A stretch of 25,397 nucleotides of DNA. It comes from JBCBJX01 sp038522735 (GTDB lineage Bacteria > Pseudomonadota > Alphaproteobacteria > Caulobacterales > Parvularculaceae). This document shows positions 15,948 to 23,714 of the stretch, in pieces; within the stretch, counting starts at the first letter, position 1, and each line of letters begins with the position of its first letter. A program made the position numbers and the translations under genes. The stretch lies in contig JBCBJX010000038.1 in the NCBI GenBank assembly GCA_038522735.1, forward strand, positions 1 through 25,397, given 5' to 3'. The notes under the pieces were generated by a model. That model saw only the letters and a program-made list of their open reading frames with translations. It was not told where the DNA came from and made no database searches.

Positions 15948-16448
15948 ATGATCGAAGCGATTCGCGTGCTCGGGGTCGATCCCGGCCTCGCCCGGACCGG
16001 CTGGGGGCTCGTGCGCCTTGAAGGCGCTCGGCTGTCGTTCGTCGCGAGCGGCGTGATCGCGTCCGGCCGCGGCGGCCCCGCCGAGCGGCTGGCGATGATT
16101 TTCGACGGTCTCGCCGCGATCGCCTTGCGCGAGGCGCCGGACGCGGTCGCCGTGGAGAAGACCTTCGTCAACACGAACGCCGCCTCGACGCTTGCGCTCG
16201 GACAGGCTCGCGGGGCGGCGCTGGCGGCGCTCGGCCGGTTCGCCGCGCCGGTCTTCGAATTCGCGCCGAACGCTGTAAAAAAATCCGTGGTTGGCGCTGG
16301 TCACGCGGACAAGCGGCAAGTGCAGCACATGATCCGGGTTCTCTTGCCGAGCGCCGGCGCGCAAGGCGCCGACGCGGCGGACGCCCTCGCGGTCGCCATC
16401 TGCTGCGCGCACACCCATGGCGCGCGCCTGAAAGGACATGCGGCGTGA
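15948..16448 (+). CDS. ruvC: Crossover junction endodeoxyribonuclease RuvC
   Basis: RuvC resolves Holliday junctions made during recombination by cutting two opposed strands. The 166-residue protein has the RNase H-like fold start VLGVDPGLARTGWG with catalytic Asp11, then Glu70 in VAVEKTFVN, the GQARGAALAAL helix, and the C-terminal acidic pair Asp142 and Asp145 in ADAADALAVAI. All four metal ligands appear intact. The stop overlaps the ruvA start by four bases (GTGA), so the ruvCAB genes are translationally coupled. In most relatives yebC lies just upstream, but here a Sel1 gene does. Confidence 0.97.
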   Translation: MIEAIRVLGVDPGLARTGWGLVRLEGARLSFVASGVIASGRGGPAERLAMIFDGLAAIALREAPDAVAVEKTFVNTNAASTLALGQARGAALAALGRFAAPVFEFAPNAVKKSVVGAGHADKRQVQHMIRVLLPSAGAQGADAADALAVAICCAHTHGARLKGHAA

Positions 16449-17116
16449 TCGGACGGTTACTGGGACAGGTGATCGCGGTCGAGGAGGAGACGCTTCTCAT
16501 CGATGTCGGCGGCGTCGGTTATGAGGCTTTCGCGACGGCGCGCACGCTCGACCGCGCCGAGCCGGGCGCCGAGGCGACCTACGCCGTCGAGACCGTCGTG
16601 CGCGAGGACTTCATCAAGCTCTACGCCTTCCCGAGCGAGGGCGAGCGGAAAGTCTTCCGCATCCTGCAGACCGTGCAGGGCGTCGGCGCGAAAGCCGCGC
16701 TCGCCGTGCTGGACGTGCTCTCGCCCGCCGATCTCGCGGACGCCGTCGCGGCGGAGGACTGGGCCTCGGTCGCTCGCGCCAAAGGCGTCGGCAAGCGCAT
16801 CGCCGAGCGTATCGTCGGCGAACTGAAGTCCCAGCTCCCGGCGCTCTCCCTCGCCGCCGCCTCGGGCGCGGCGCCGCCGCCGCCGCCGAAGGTGGCCGCC
16901 AACGGTCGCGACCCGAAGGCGGCTCCGCCGAAGGTGGTCGCCTCGCAATCGGAGGAGACGGCGAGCGCCCGCGCCGACGCGGTCTCGGCGCTGGCCAATC
17001 TCGGCTATGAGGCGGGCGAAGCGCGCCGGGCCGTCGCCAAGGCTGCGGCCGAAGCGCCGGATGCACCGCTCCCTGATCTTGTGAAGGCCGCCCTGAAGGA
17101 GCTCGCCGCCGCATGA
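16445..17116 (+). CDS. ruvA: Holliday junction branch migration protein RuvA
   Basis: RuvA binds four-way junctions and loads the RuvB motor. The 223-residue protein starts with a GTG and opens MIGRLLGQVIAVEEETLLID, the OB-fold domain I (about 1-63). Domain II (about 70-140) has two helix-hairpin-helix segments, VQGVGAKAALAVL and AKGVGKRIAERIVGELK. Domain III (about 175-223), which touches RuvB, has ALANLGYEAGEARRAV. The linker between II and III is proline- and alanine-rich, with a repeated PPKV motif and a run of five to six prolines. Both ends overlap their neighbours by four bases. Confidence 0.97.
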   Translation: MIGRLLGQVIAVEEETLLIDVGGVGYEAFATARTLDRAEPGAEATYAVETVVREDFIKLYAFPSEGERKVFRILQTVQGVGAKAALAVLDVLSPADLADAVAAEDWASVARAKGVGKRIAERIVGELKSQLPALSLAAASGAAPPPPPKVAANGRDPKAAPPKVVASQSEETASARADAVSALANLGYEAGEARRAVAKAAAEAPDAPLPDLVKAALKELAAA

Positions 17117-18144
17117 GCCTGCCGGCTGAAGACGACCGCCTGATGAGCGCCGAAGAACGCGCCGGCGATCCGGACCGGGCGCTCCGCCCCCAGCGCCTTT
17201 CCGACTTCATGGGCCAGCCTCGGGCGAAGGACAATCTCGCTCTGTTCGTGCGCGCCGCTTTGGAGCGGGGGGAGGCCCTCGACCACGTGCTGCTGCACGG
17301 GCCGCCGGGCCTCGGCAAGACGACCCTCGCCCAGATCATTGCGAAGGAGCTGGGCGTCGGCTTCCGCGCGACGTCGGGCCCGGTGGTCGCCCGCGCCGGC
17401 GACCTTGCGGCGCTTCTCACCAATCTGGAGCCGCGGGACGTTCTCTTCATCGACGAAATCCACCGCCTTTCGCCCGTCGTCGAGGAGGTTCTGTACCCGG
17501 CGATGGAGGACTTCGAGCTTGATCTGATGATCGGGGAGGGGCCCGCCGCGCGCTCCGTCAAAGTCGACCTGCCGCCCTTCACGCTGGTCGGCGCGACGAC
17601 GCGCTCGGGGCTGCTCACAAAGCCGCTGCTCGACCGTTTCGGCCTGCCGGTGCGCCTTGAGTTCTACGCCGACCGCGACCTCGCGCGGATCGTCGCCCGC
17701 GGCGCGGCGAAGCTCGGCGCGGAGATCGAGGAGGCGGGCGCCGTCGAGATCGCCCGGCGCTCGCGCGGCACCCCGCGCATCGCCGGGCGGCTGTTGCGCC
17801 GGGTGCGGGACGTCGCGACGGTGGAGGGCGACGGGCGCATTACGAAGGCCACCGCGGACGCCGCGCTCCGCCGCCTTGAGGTGGACGACGCCGGCCTCGA
17901 CGGCCTCGACCGGAAATACCTGATGCTGATCGCCGAGCACTATGGCGGCGGCCCCGTCGGCGTCGAAACCATCGCCGCCGCCCTCGCAGAAGGCCGCGAC
18001 GCCGTGGAGGACGTTATCGAACCCTTCCTCCTCCAGCGCGGCTTCGTCCAGCGCACCCCCCGCGGCCGCATGCTGACGAAAACGGCGTGGGCGCATCTCG
18101 GGCTCGCGGCGCCGGAGGCGGATCGGGGGTTGTTTGAGAAGTGA
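17113..18144 (+). CDS. ruvB: Holliday junction branch migration helicase RuvB
   Basis: RuvB is the hexameric AAA+ motor that drives branch migration with RuvA. The 343-residue product is of standard length. It shows the RPQRLSDFMGQ entry, Walker A GPPGLGKTTLA, Walker B VLFIDEIHRL, sensor 1 in TLVGATTRSG, and the arginine finger region in TKPLLDRFGL. Sensor 2 is in GTPRIAGRLLRRVRD, and the C-terminal winged helix has FLLQRGFVQRTPRGRMLT. The ATGA overlap with ruvA gives translational coupling. REP-like palindromes begin just after the stop. Confidence 0.98.
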   Translation: MSLPAEDDRLMSAEERAGDPDRALRPQRLSDFMGQPRAKDNLALFVRAALERGEALDHVLLHGPPGLGKTTLAQIIAKELGVGFRATSGPVVARAGDLAALLTNLEPRDVLFIDEIHRLSPVVEEVLYPAMEDFELDLMIGEGPAARSVKVDLPPFTLVGATTRSGLLTKPLLDRFGLPVRLEFYADRDLARIVARGAAKLGAEIEEAGAVEIARRSRGTPRIAGRLLRRVRDVATVEGDGRITKATADAALRRLEVDDAGLDGLDRKYLMLIAEHYGGGPVGVETIAAALAEGRDAVEDVIEPFLLQRGFVQRTPRGRMLTKTAWAHLGLAAPEADRGLFEK

Positions 18145-18166
18145 CCCGGTCGCCGCATCGTACGGG

Positions 18167-18228
18167 CTTCATCCTGAGGAGCCGCCGCCCTTCGAGACGC
18201 CGCCTTGCGGCGGCTCCTCAGGATGAAG
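18167..18228. repeat. REP-like palindrome A (between ruvB and ybgC)
   Basis: Two perfect inverted 22-base arms (18167-18188 and 18207-18228) flank an 18-base loop. The left arm starts CTTCATCCTGAGGAG. It could form a strong stem and may end ruv transcription, though no U-run follows. Confidence 0.85.
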
Positions 18229-18233
18229 AGGCG

Positions 18234-18316
18234 GCGTCACGAAGGATCGCCGCACTTACGGCGCCTGCGTCCGTCCTTCGCGACGCGCGGCTTCGCCGCG
18301 CTCCTCAGGACGAAGA
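18234..18316. repeat. REP-like palindrome B (between ruvB and ybgC)
   Basis: The element contains GTCACGAAGGAT near 18236 and its imperfect inverted copy GTCCTTCGCGAC near 18273. It then has a tight GCGCGGC/GCCGCGC hairpin and the shared terminal block CTCCTCAGGACGAAG ending at 18315. The right half matches element C beyond ybgC. Confidence 0.75.
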
Positions 18317-18329
18317 TCGCTGGTGAGAC

Positions 18330-18773
18330 ATGACTGACCCATCCATAGACGGCTGGTTCGAGGGGGGCGAGCATGTGCGTCCCGTCCGGGTCTATTATGA
18401 AGACACGGACTTTTCAGGCGTCGTCTATCACGCCCAGTATCTCGCCTTTTTCGAGCGGGGGCGGACGGATTTCCTGCGCTGCGCCGGCGTCGGCCACGCC
18501 GAACTGGAGGCCGCCGAGGAGCCGCGCTTCTTCGTCGTGCGCAAGATCGCGGTGGAGTACGCGACCCCCGCGCGGATCGACGATCTCCTTCACGTGCGCA
18601 CGCGCTTCTTTCCCTCAAAAGGCGCTCGGCTGACGATCTCCCAGCAGATGGTTCGCGGTGAGGAGCTGGTCGCGACCGCCGAGGTGGAGGCCGCCTGCAT
18701 TGACGGCGCGGGGCGGCCGAAACGCCTGCCGAAGGACGCGGCGGCGAAGATTTCGGCGGCGATGGGGGCGTAG
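18330..18773 (+). CDS. ybgC: Tol-Pal system-associated acyl-CoA thioesterase YbgC
   Basis: This 147-residue hotdog-fold thioesterase belongs to the 4-hydroxybenzoyl-CoA thioesterase family. The signature VYYEDTDFSGVVYHAQYLAF is clear, with the catalytic Asp27 in the D-x-D-x-x-G stretch and Tyr33-His34 following. YbgC hydrolyses acyl-CoA thioesters and is tied to phospholipid metabolism at the inner membrane. The gene lies at the head of tol-pal clusters throughout proteobacteria. Here it is isolated by palindromic repeats on both sides and by a PepSY gene before tolQ, so it may not share a transcript with tolQ. Confidence 0.95.
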   Translation: MTDPSIDGWFEGGEHVRPVRVYYEDTDFSGVVYHAQYLAFFERGRTDFLRCAGVGHAELEAAEEPRFFVVRKIAVEYATPARIDDLLHVRTRFFPSKGARLTISQQMVRGEELVATAEVEAACIDGAGRPKRLPKDAAAKISAAMGA

Positions 18774-18781
18774 CGCGTGCG

Positions 18782-18829
18782 GCCGTCCTTCGTGACGCCT
18801 CGCTGCGCGAGGCTCCTCAGGACGAAGAT
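18782..18829. repeat. REP-like element C (downstream of ybgC)
   Basis: It begins GCCGTCCTTCGTGACG, has an internal CCTCGC/GCGAGG hairpin and ends in CTCCTCAGGACGAAG. It is inverted relative to element D, so the pair 18782-18892 can fold as one long cruciform or act as a bidirectional terminator. Confidence 0.85.
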
Positions 18830-18850
18830 TGTTCTCGTCAATTCGCTAAA

Positions 18851-18892
18851 CTTCGTCCTGAGGAGGCGCGCAGCGCCGTCACGAAGGACGGC
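18851..18892. repeat. REP-like element D (inverted partner of C)
   Basis: It starts CTTCGTCCTGAGGAG and ends CGTCACGAAGGACGGC, nearly the exact reverse complement of the outer parts of element C. The centres differ, as expected for separate repeat copies rather than a simple duplication. Confidence 0.85.
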
Positions 18893-18972
18893 GGCGGGTG
18901 CTCGGGCGGGGCGACGGGCCTCGAAAACTCTGAACGCCTGATCGAACGACTTGCCCCGAGAACTGCCTGCCC

Positions 18973-18991
18973 TGAGAATGAGTTGCAAATG
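18973..18991. promoter_or_regulatory. Candidate Fur box upstream of the PepSY protein
   Basis: TGAGAATGAGTTGCAAATG resembles the GAGAATGATTTGCA-like operators bound by the iron repressor Fur. It lies about 45 bases before the PepSY gene start, a plausible operator place. PepSY-associated membrane proteins are often iron-regulated, which supports the reading, but the match is by eye only. Confidence 0.45.
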
Positions 18992-19036
18992 CGCCGGTCC
19001 CCGGCTATGCGGCCTCGTCGAACCGCGGAGAGACGA

Positions 19037-19735
19037 ATGACAGACGATGCGCCGAAGCTCGCTCGCCGCGTCGGCGGCCTTCTTCTCTTGCCGGCCGGCT
19101 GGCAGGACCCGACTGTCGTGCTGTGGCTGCGCCGGGTCCATGCGTGGACGGGGCTCTGGGGCGCGTTGATTTTCCTGTTCCTCGGCGTCTCCGGGTTTCT
19201 TCTCAATCACCGCTCGCAGATGAAGATCGAGACGGGCGAGGCGCGGGAGGTCGGTCGGCTCGAGACGGTGCTCGACGAACCGCTCGCGGACCCCGCCGCC
19301 TTCGAAGCTTACGTCCAGAGCCGTTTCGGCGTTGCGACGGACGCCCTCGGCGGCGGCGCGAAGCGGGAGGAGGCGGAGGTCGCCTTCGAAGGCGCTGCGG
19401 CGCGGCAGGCGGAGAAATGGACCGTCCGCTTCTGGAGCCCGAACGCCCGGGTCAACGCGGAATACATCCCCGAGGCGCGGCTCCTTACGGCGACGCGCAC
19501 GGACTATTCCTTCGGCACGTTCCTGAAGGAGCTCCACAAGGGCCACGGCGTCACCCTCGCCTGGGTTCTCTTCATCGACATGGCCGCCGGCGCGCTCCTC
19601 TTCATGAGCGTCACCGGAACGCTCCTCTGGAGCCGGCTGCACGGCCCGCGGCTCGCCGCCCTCGGCGTCGCGGGCGGCGCGCTGGCGCTCTTCATGCTGG
19701 CTCTCTCCACCTCGCTGATCACCGTTCTGCCGTAA
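19037..19735 (+). CDS. PepSY-associated transmembrane protein
   Basis: This 232-residue membrane protein belongs to the PepSY-associated TM helix family. The first helix LWLRRVHAWTGLWGALIFLFLGVSGFLLNH (about 30-58) has the family's histidine-rich flanks. A periplasmic part follows (about 60-160) with TVRFWSPNARVNAEYIPE, then the LKELHKGHG segment. A helix ends in VTGTLLWSRLHGP, and a last helix runs about 205-228. Members are frequently found with siderophore receptors and may help reduce iron or bind haem, but the role is unproven. I chose ATG 19037 over an upstream ATG because it begins the conserved part. It interrupts the usual ybgC-tolQ adjacency. Confidence 0.85.
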   Translation: MTDDAPKLARRVGGLLLLPAGWQDPTVVLWLRRVHAWTGLWGALIFLFLGVSGFLLNHRSQMKIETGEAREVGRLETVLDEPLADPAAFEAYVQSRFGVATDALGGGAKREEAEVAFEGAAARQAEKWTVRFWSPNARVNAEYIPEARLLTATRTDYSFGTFLKELHKGHGVTLAWVLFIDMAAGALLFMSVTGTLLWSRLHGPRLAALGVAGGALALFMLALSTSLITVLP

Positions 19736-19865
19736 CAGCCCCCGCGGAGCGCCGCACGCTCGCCCAAATCCTCCGGCACGCACCCCGCATGAAATCGTCG
19801 AAAGGGCGGCCGTCCGCCGCGGCGCCGCGATTGGCGATCATCGCGGCCTCTGGTACGGCTCATGC

Positions 19866-19890
19866 TTAAGATGCAGGCGGGAAATCTTAA
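19866..19890. promoter_or_regulatory. Inverted repeat upstream of tolQ
   Basis: TTAAGAT and ATCTTAA form perfect 7-base arms 11 bases apart in the 194-base gap before tolQ. A second interleaved pair, GCAGGCG and CGCCTGC, overlaps it. It may be an operator or a 5' leader stem; nothing identifies the regulator. Confidence 0.35.
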
Positions 19891-19929
19891 CCGTCGCGCC
19901 TGCGGGGGTTTGAAACGGGAAGTCTGGGA

Positions 19930-20718
19930 ATGATCAGCGAATTCATCGCTTCGGGCGCCTCCGCCGACGCGCTCCTCACCATGGCGCTCGCAGCGCAGGA
20001 GGCTGCGCCGAGCGGCGTCGTCGACACGATCGAGCTGGAGGAGGCGGGCATCTGGTCCCTCATCCTCGAGGCGGACCTGGTGGTGAAGGCCGTCATGGGG
20101 ATCCTCGTCCTCGCCTCGGTCTGGTCCTGGGGCGTGATGATCGACAAGGGCATGTTCTTCAGCCGCATCAACGGCCAGGCCCGGCGGTTCGAGAACACCT
20201 TCTGGTCCGGAAAGCCGCTCGACGACCTGCATCGCAAACTCGGCGACAAGGCCGACCATCCGATGGCGCGGGTCTTCGCCGCGGCCATGGGCGAGTGGGA
20301 GCGGGTGAAAGATGGGTCGCGCGCCTCCGGAGCCCTCGTCGCCGGCGCGAAGGAGCGCATCGACAAGGTGATGAACGTCCAGATCGCCCGCGAGCTCGAC
20401 AAAGCCGAGCGCGGCCTCGGCTTTCTCGCGACTGTCGGCTCGGCTGCGCCCTTCATCGGCCTTTTCGGCACGGTCTGGGGGATCATGAACTCCTTCCAGG
20501 CGATCGCCGTTTCTCAGGACACGAACCTCGCCGTCGTCGCCCCCGGCATCGCCGAGGCGCTGTTCGCGACGGCCCTCGGCCTCGTCGCAGCCATCCCGGC
20601 TGTCATCTTCTACAACCGCCTGACGGCGCGTCTGAACTCCTACGCCGTGCGCATTCAGGGGTTTGCGGATGAGTTCTCCGCAATCCTGTCGCGCCAGCTT
20701 GACGAGAGGACCGGCTGA
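19930..20718 (+). CDS. tolQ: Tol-Pal system proton-channel subunit TolQ
   Basis: TolQ is the inner-membrane stator that, with TolR, uses the proton motive force to drive TolA during outer-membrane constriction. The 262-residue protein has three predicted helices: about 49-71 (VVKAVMGILVLASVWSWGVM), about 163-187 (GFLATVGSAAPFIGLFGTVWG) and about 205-227. The second and third carry the conserved MotA/TolQ/ExbB residues. The N-terminus has about 40 residues before the first helix, longer than in E. coli. Its stop overlaps the tolR start by one base. ExbB is the main alternative but is ruled out by the tolR-tolA-tolB-pal neighbours. Confidence 0.97.
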   Translation: MISEFIASGASADALLTMALAAQEAAPSGVVDTIELEEAGIWSLILEADLVVKAVMGILVLASVWSWGVMIDKGMFFSRINGQARRFENTFWSGKPLDDLHRKLGDKADHPMARVFAAAMGEWERVKDGSRASGALVAGAKERIDKVMNVQIARELDKAERGLGFLATVGSAAPFIGLFGTVWGIMNSFQAIAVSQDTNLAVVAPGIAEALFATALGLVAAIPAVIFYNRLTARLNSYAVRIQGFADEFSAILSRQLDERTG

Positions 20719-21149
20719 TGGCCGCCGCGATCCCGCCGCGCGGCGCCGGCCGCGGACGCCGCGCGCCCCTCGCTGAAATCAACGTGACGCCGTTCGTCGA
20801 CGTCATGCTGGTGCTGCTCATCGTCTTCATGGTCGCCGCCCCGCTTCTCACCGTCGGCGTGCAGATCGAACTGCCTGAAACTCAGGCGAAGTCGCTGCCG
20901 GACGCAGGCGAGCCGATCACCATCACCGTCACCTCGGACGGCGCGATCTACCTTCAGGAGACGGTGGTCGAAGAAGATCAGCTCATCGCCCGGCTCGAGG
21001 CGATCGCCGGCGCAGGCTACGACCAGCTCATCTACGTGCGCGGCGACAAGGCCGCCTCCTATGGCGACGTTGCGGCCGTCATGGCGCGGATCAATGCGGC
21101 GGGCTACCGGCGCATCGGCCTCGTGAACGATCCGGCTGCGAACCGCTAA
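20718..21149 (+). CDS. tolR: Tol-Pal system protein TolR
   Basis: This 143-residue ExbD/TolR family protein anchors by one N-terminal helix. The helix reads INVTPFVDVMLVLLIVFMV (about 21-39) and carries the proton-carrying Asp28. The periplasmic domain (about 48-143) shows ITVTSDGAIYL and the typical DKAASYGDVAAVMARINAAG helix that binds peptidoglycan or TolA. It works as a dimer inside the TolQ pentamer. It overlaps tolQ by one base and is followed by tolA after 18 bases. Confidence 0.97.
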   Translation: MAAAIPPRGAGRGRRAPLAEINVTPFVDVMLVLLIVFMVAAPLLTVGVQIELPETQAKSLPDAGEPITITVTSDGAIYLQETVVEEDQLIARLEAIAGAGYDQLIYVRGDKAASYGDVAAVMARINAAGYRRIGLVNDPAANR

Positions 21150-21167
21150 CGGGAGAAGGCGCGCGCC

Positions 21168-22052
21168 ATGCGGCTCGGCCATCTGATATCGCTCCTCCTG
21201 CACGCCGGCCTCGTCGCCGTCGTGATGATCGGCGCGCCCGACCTCATGCGGCGCCCCGACGAGGTGCAGTTTATTCCCTTCGAACTGATCAGCGAGGCGG
21301 AGATCGCCGAGCGCACCAACGTGCCCGACGAGCCGGAGGAGGAGCCGGCCGCCGCCCCCGAACCGGCGGTCGAAGAGCCTGAAGCGCCGACCGAAACCCT
21401 CGCCGCGCCGGCGGAAGAAGAAACGCAGCAGACGCTCTCCGACGAGCCGATCCCCCAAAGCGCGCCCGATCCTGAGCCTGTTCCAGCGGAGACGGACGAT
21501 AATCCGATCGAGCCGGAGAAGGTCGAGGAGATCCGGCCGCGGGTGAAACCTAAGCCGCAGCCGGAAGAGCCCGAGGAACAGGACTCGCTTGATTTCGACG
21601 CCCTGTCCGCGGTGATCAATCGGGAAAAAGAGAACGAGCAGCAAAGCGCCCCGCGTCAGGCGCCGCAGAACGCGCCCGATGCGAACGCCGAGGCGGCGGG
21701 CGAGGGCGTCGGCGTTTCAGGCCGGCTGACGGCGACCGAAAAGGATCTTTTAAGGGCCAAGCTTGTCGACTGCTGGAACGTCAAAGCCATACTCGGTTCT
21801 CCTGGTGCGGAGAAACTCAAGGTCATTCTCTTCATCAAGCTGAACGAGGACGGCACGCTCGACGGGCAGCCGAAGGTCGTCAACAAGCTTGAGATCGATC
21901 TGTCCGGCAACGCATTCTGGAAGAACGCCGAGCGCGAGGCGATCGCCGCGGTCTACAAGTGCGAGCCATACAATTACCTTTCTCCAGAGCGATACGAGCA
22001 ATGGCGGGAGCTCGAATTCAATTTCGATCCGAAGGATTTGCTCGGGCTATAG
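21168..22052 (+). CDS. tolA: Tol-Pal system protein TolA
   Basis: TolA spans the periplasm and links the TolQR motor to Pal and TolB. The 294-residue protein has an N-terminal anchor helix (about 5-22, LISLLLHAGLVAVVMIG). A long middle region rich in Pro, Glu and Ala (about 45-180) replaces the Ala/Lys-rich helix of enterobacteria. A compact C-terminal domain (about 185-294) has two cysteines, in VDCWNV and YKCEPY, likely a disulfide as in other TolA C-domains. The low-complexity middle makes sequence searches weak, so position and end domains carry the call. It has a ribosome binding site GGGAGAAGG upstream. Confidence 0.93.
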   Translation: MRLGHLISLLLHAGLVAVVMIGAPDLMRRPDEVQFIPFELISEAEIAERTNVPDEPEEEPAAAPEPAVEEPEAPTETLAAPAEEETQQTLSDEPIPQSAPDPEPVPAETDDNPIEPEKVEEIRPRVKPKPQPEEPEEQDSLDFDALSAVINREKENEQQSAPRQAPQNAPDANAEAAGEGVGVSGRLTATEKDLLRAKLVDCWNVKAILGSPGAEKLKVILFIKLNEDGTLDGQPKVVNKLEIDLSGNAFWKNAEREAIAAVYKCEPYNYLSPERYEQWRELEFNFDPKDLLGL

Positions 22053-22131
22053 GGCGGACGGCGGGCCGTCCCGCGAATCGAACGAACACCTGCGTCGGCG
22101 AAGCCGGCGATCGAAACGGAAGAGGTATTTG

Positions 22132-23466
22132 ATGACGGGCGCAGCAGTCCTTCAGCGTGCAGGCGCGGCGGTTTTCTCGGCTCTGCTTCTCCTCGTCTCC
22201 GGCGCGGTCGCACAGGAGCGGATCGACATCACCCGCGGCAACGTCGAGCCGATGCCGATCGCGATCCCCGATTACATCGGCGACGGCGAATTGCAGAAGC
22301 TCGGCGAGGACATTCGCGGCGTCATCGTCAACGACCTCTACCGCTCCGGCCTTTTCGCGCCGATCGACAAGCGCGCCTACATCCAGGAGCTGGAGACGAT
22401 CCACGAGCGCCCGCGGTTTCCCGACTGGCGGGTGATCAACGCCCAGGTGCTGGTGGCGGGCGAGGTGATTCGCCTCGAAGACGGCCGCATCCAGGTGAAC
22501 ACGCGGGTCTGGGACGTGTTCGCCGACGAACAGATTTCCGCCGTCGCCTTCAAAACGCTGGAGAACAACTGGCGGCGCGCCGCGCACAAGGTCTCCGACC
22601 AGGTCTACGAGGCGCTGACCGGCGAGAGCGGCTATTTCGACACCCGGGTCGTCTTCATCCACGAGACCGGCCCGAAGATCGATCGCGTCAAACGCCTGAT
22701 GATCATGGATCAGGACGGCGCGAACCCGCAGGCGCTGACGAACGGGGAATACCTCGTCCTGACGCCCCGTTTCTCGCCGAACCAGCAGCAGATCACCTAT
22801 CTCTCCTACCGCAACCGCGTGCCGTCAGTGTTTCTCTTCAATATCGAGACGGGCCAGCAGGAGGCGCTCGGGCAGTTCCAGGGCATGACCTTCGCGCCGC
22901 GCTTCTCCGCAGACGGAGAGAAGATCGTCTTCTCCCAGGAGATCAACGGCAACTCGGACGTCTACTTGATGGACCTGCGCACGCGGCGCACCCGACGGCT
23001 CACCTACAATCCGGCGATCGACACCTCGCCCTCCATGTCGCCGGACGGGCGCTACATCACTTTTGCTTCGGACCGGGGCGGCACCCAGCAGATCTACGTG
23101 ATGGAGGCGGACGGATCGAACCCGCGCCGGATCACCTTCGGCGACGGTCGGTACGGCACGCCCGTCTGGTCGCCGCGCGGGGACCTCATCGCCTTCACTC
23201 GCCAGAACAGCGGCAAGTTCAATATCGGCGTCATCCGGCCTGACGGGGTCGGCGAGCGCATCCTCACCGAAAGCTTCCTTGACGAGGGGCCGAGCTGGGC
23301 TCCGAACGGCCGGGTCATCATGTTCTTCCGGGAATACCCGACCAATCGGGACGGCTCGGGCGGCGGCGCGGAGCTCTGGTCGGTCGACCTGACGGGCTAC
23401 AACCTGCGGCAAGTCGTCACTCCAGGCGATGCGTCGGACCCGGCGTGGTCGCCGCTGCTGCCGTAA
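22132..23466 (+). CDS. tolB: Tol-Pal system beta-propeller protein TolB
   Basis: TolB is the periplasmic adaptor that binds Pal and is released by TolA. The 444-residue protein has a signal peptide (cleavage probably AVA-QE near 27/28). The N-terminal domain (about 30-160) includes PMPIAIPDYIG and VINAQVLVAGEV. The C-terminal six-bladed propeller has PD40 repeats: TPRFSPNQQQITYLSYR, APRFSADGEKIVFSQE, SPSMSPDGRYITFASDRGG, TPVWSPRGDLIAFTRQ and PSWAPNGRVIMFFRE. ATG 22132 is the first start giving a signal peptide, with AGAGG ahead. The frame is open back to 21889 inside tolA but that is not coding. Confidence 0.97.
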   Translation: MTGAAVLQRAGAAVFSALLLLVSGAVAQERIDITRGNVEPMPIAIPDYIGDGELQKLGEDIRGVIVNDLYRSGLFAPIDKRAYIQELETIHERPRFPDWRVINAQVLVAGEVIRLEDGRIQVNTRVWDVFADEQISAVAFKTLENNWRRAAHKVSDQVYEALTGESGYFDTRVVFIHETGPKIDRVKRLMIMDQDGANPQALTNGEYLVLTPRFSPNQQQITYLSYRNRVPSVFLFNIETGQQEALGQFQGMTFAPRFSADGEKIVFSQEINGNSDVYLMDLRTRRTRRLTYNPAIDTSPSMSPDGRYITFASDRGGTQQIYVMEADGSNPRRITFGDGRYGTPVWSPRGDLIAFTRQNSGKFNIGVIRPDGVGERILTESFLDEGPSWAPNGRVIMFFREYPTNRDGSGGGAELWSVDLTGYNLRQVVTPGDASDPAWSPLLP

Positions 23467-23714
23467 AAAAACCCCGAAACGAGCGTTGATCGGCGGGACG
23501 GACACCAGTATTTTTCGAATTGCTTAACGGCGCGCGCGAATCGACACGGATTTGCAATGTTCCGTGAGTAAGAGGCCTTAAGGGAGCGCGAGCTCGGCGG
23601 CTGACAGACATCTCGGGGCGTTCGGGGGGTTCGATCGCAGTCGAGGCAACAAGGCGAACGACGGGAATTCGGGGCGCGCCTCGGTCTCGAAAGCGAAAGT
23701 GGAGCGGAAAACCG

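Noticed and set aside
14595..16439. 614-codon open frame on the minus strand
   Set aside because: It is antisense to thiE, the Sel1 gene and ruvC, and its product is low-complexity Arg/Gly/Ala with no recognisable motif.
17005..18096. 363-codon open frame on the minus strand
   Set aside because: It is a shadow of ruvB and the end of ruvA.
19866..19890. CtrA site (TTAA-N7-TTAA) before tolQ
   Set aside because: The two TTAA blocks are 17 bases apart, not 7.
23464..23480. A-run followed by CCCC after tolB as a terminator
   Set aside because: There is no stem before a T-run on the plus strand and no gene ends here on the minus strand.
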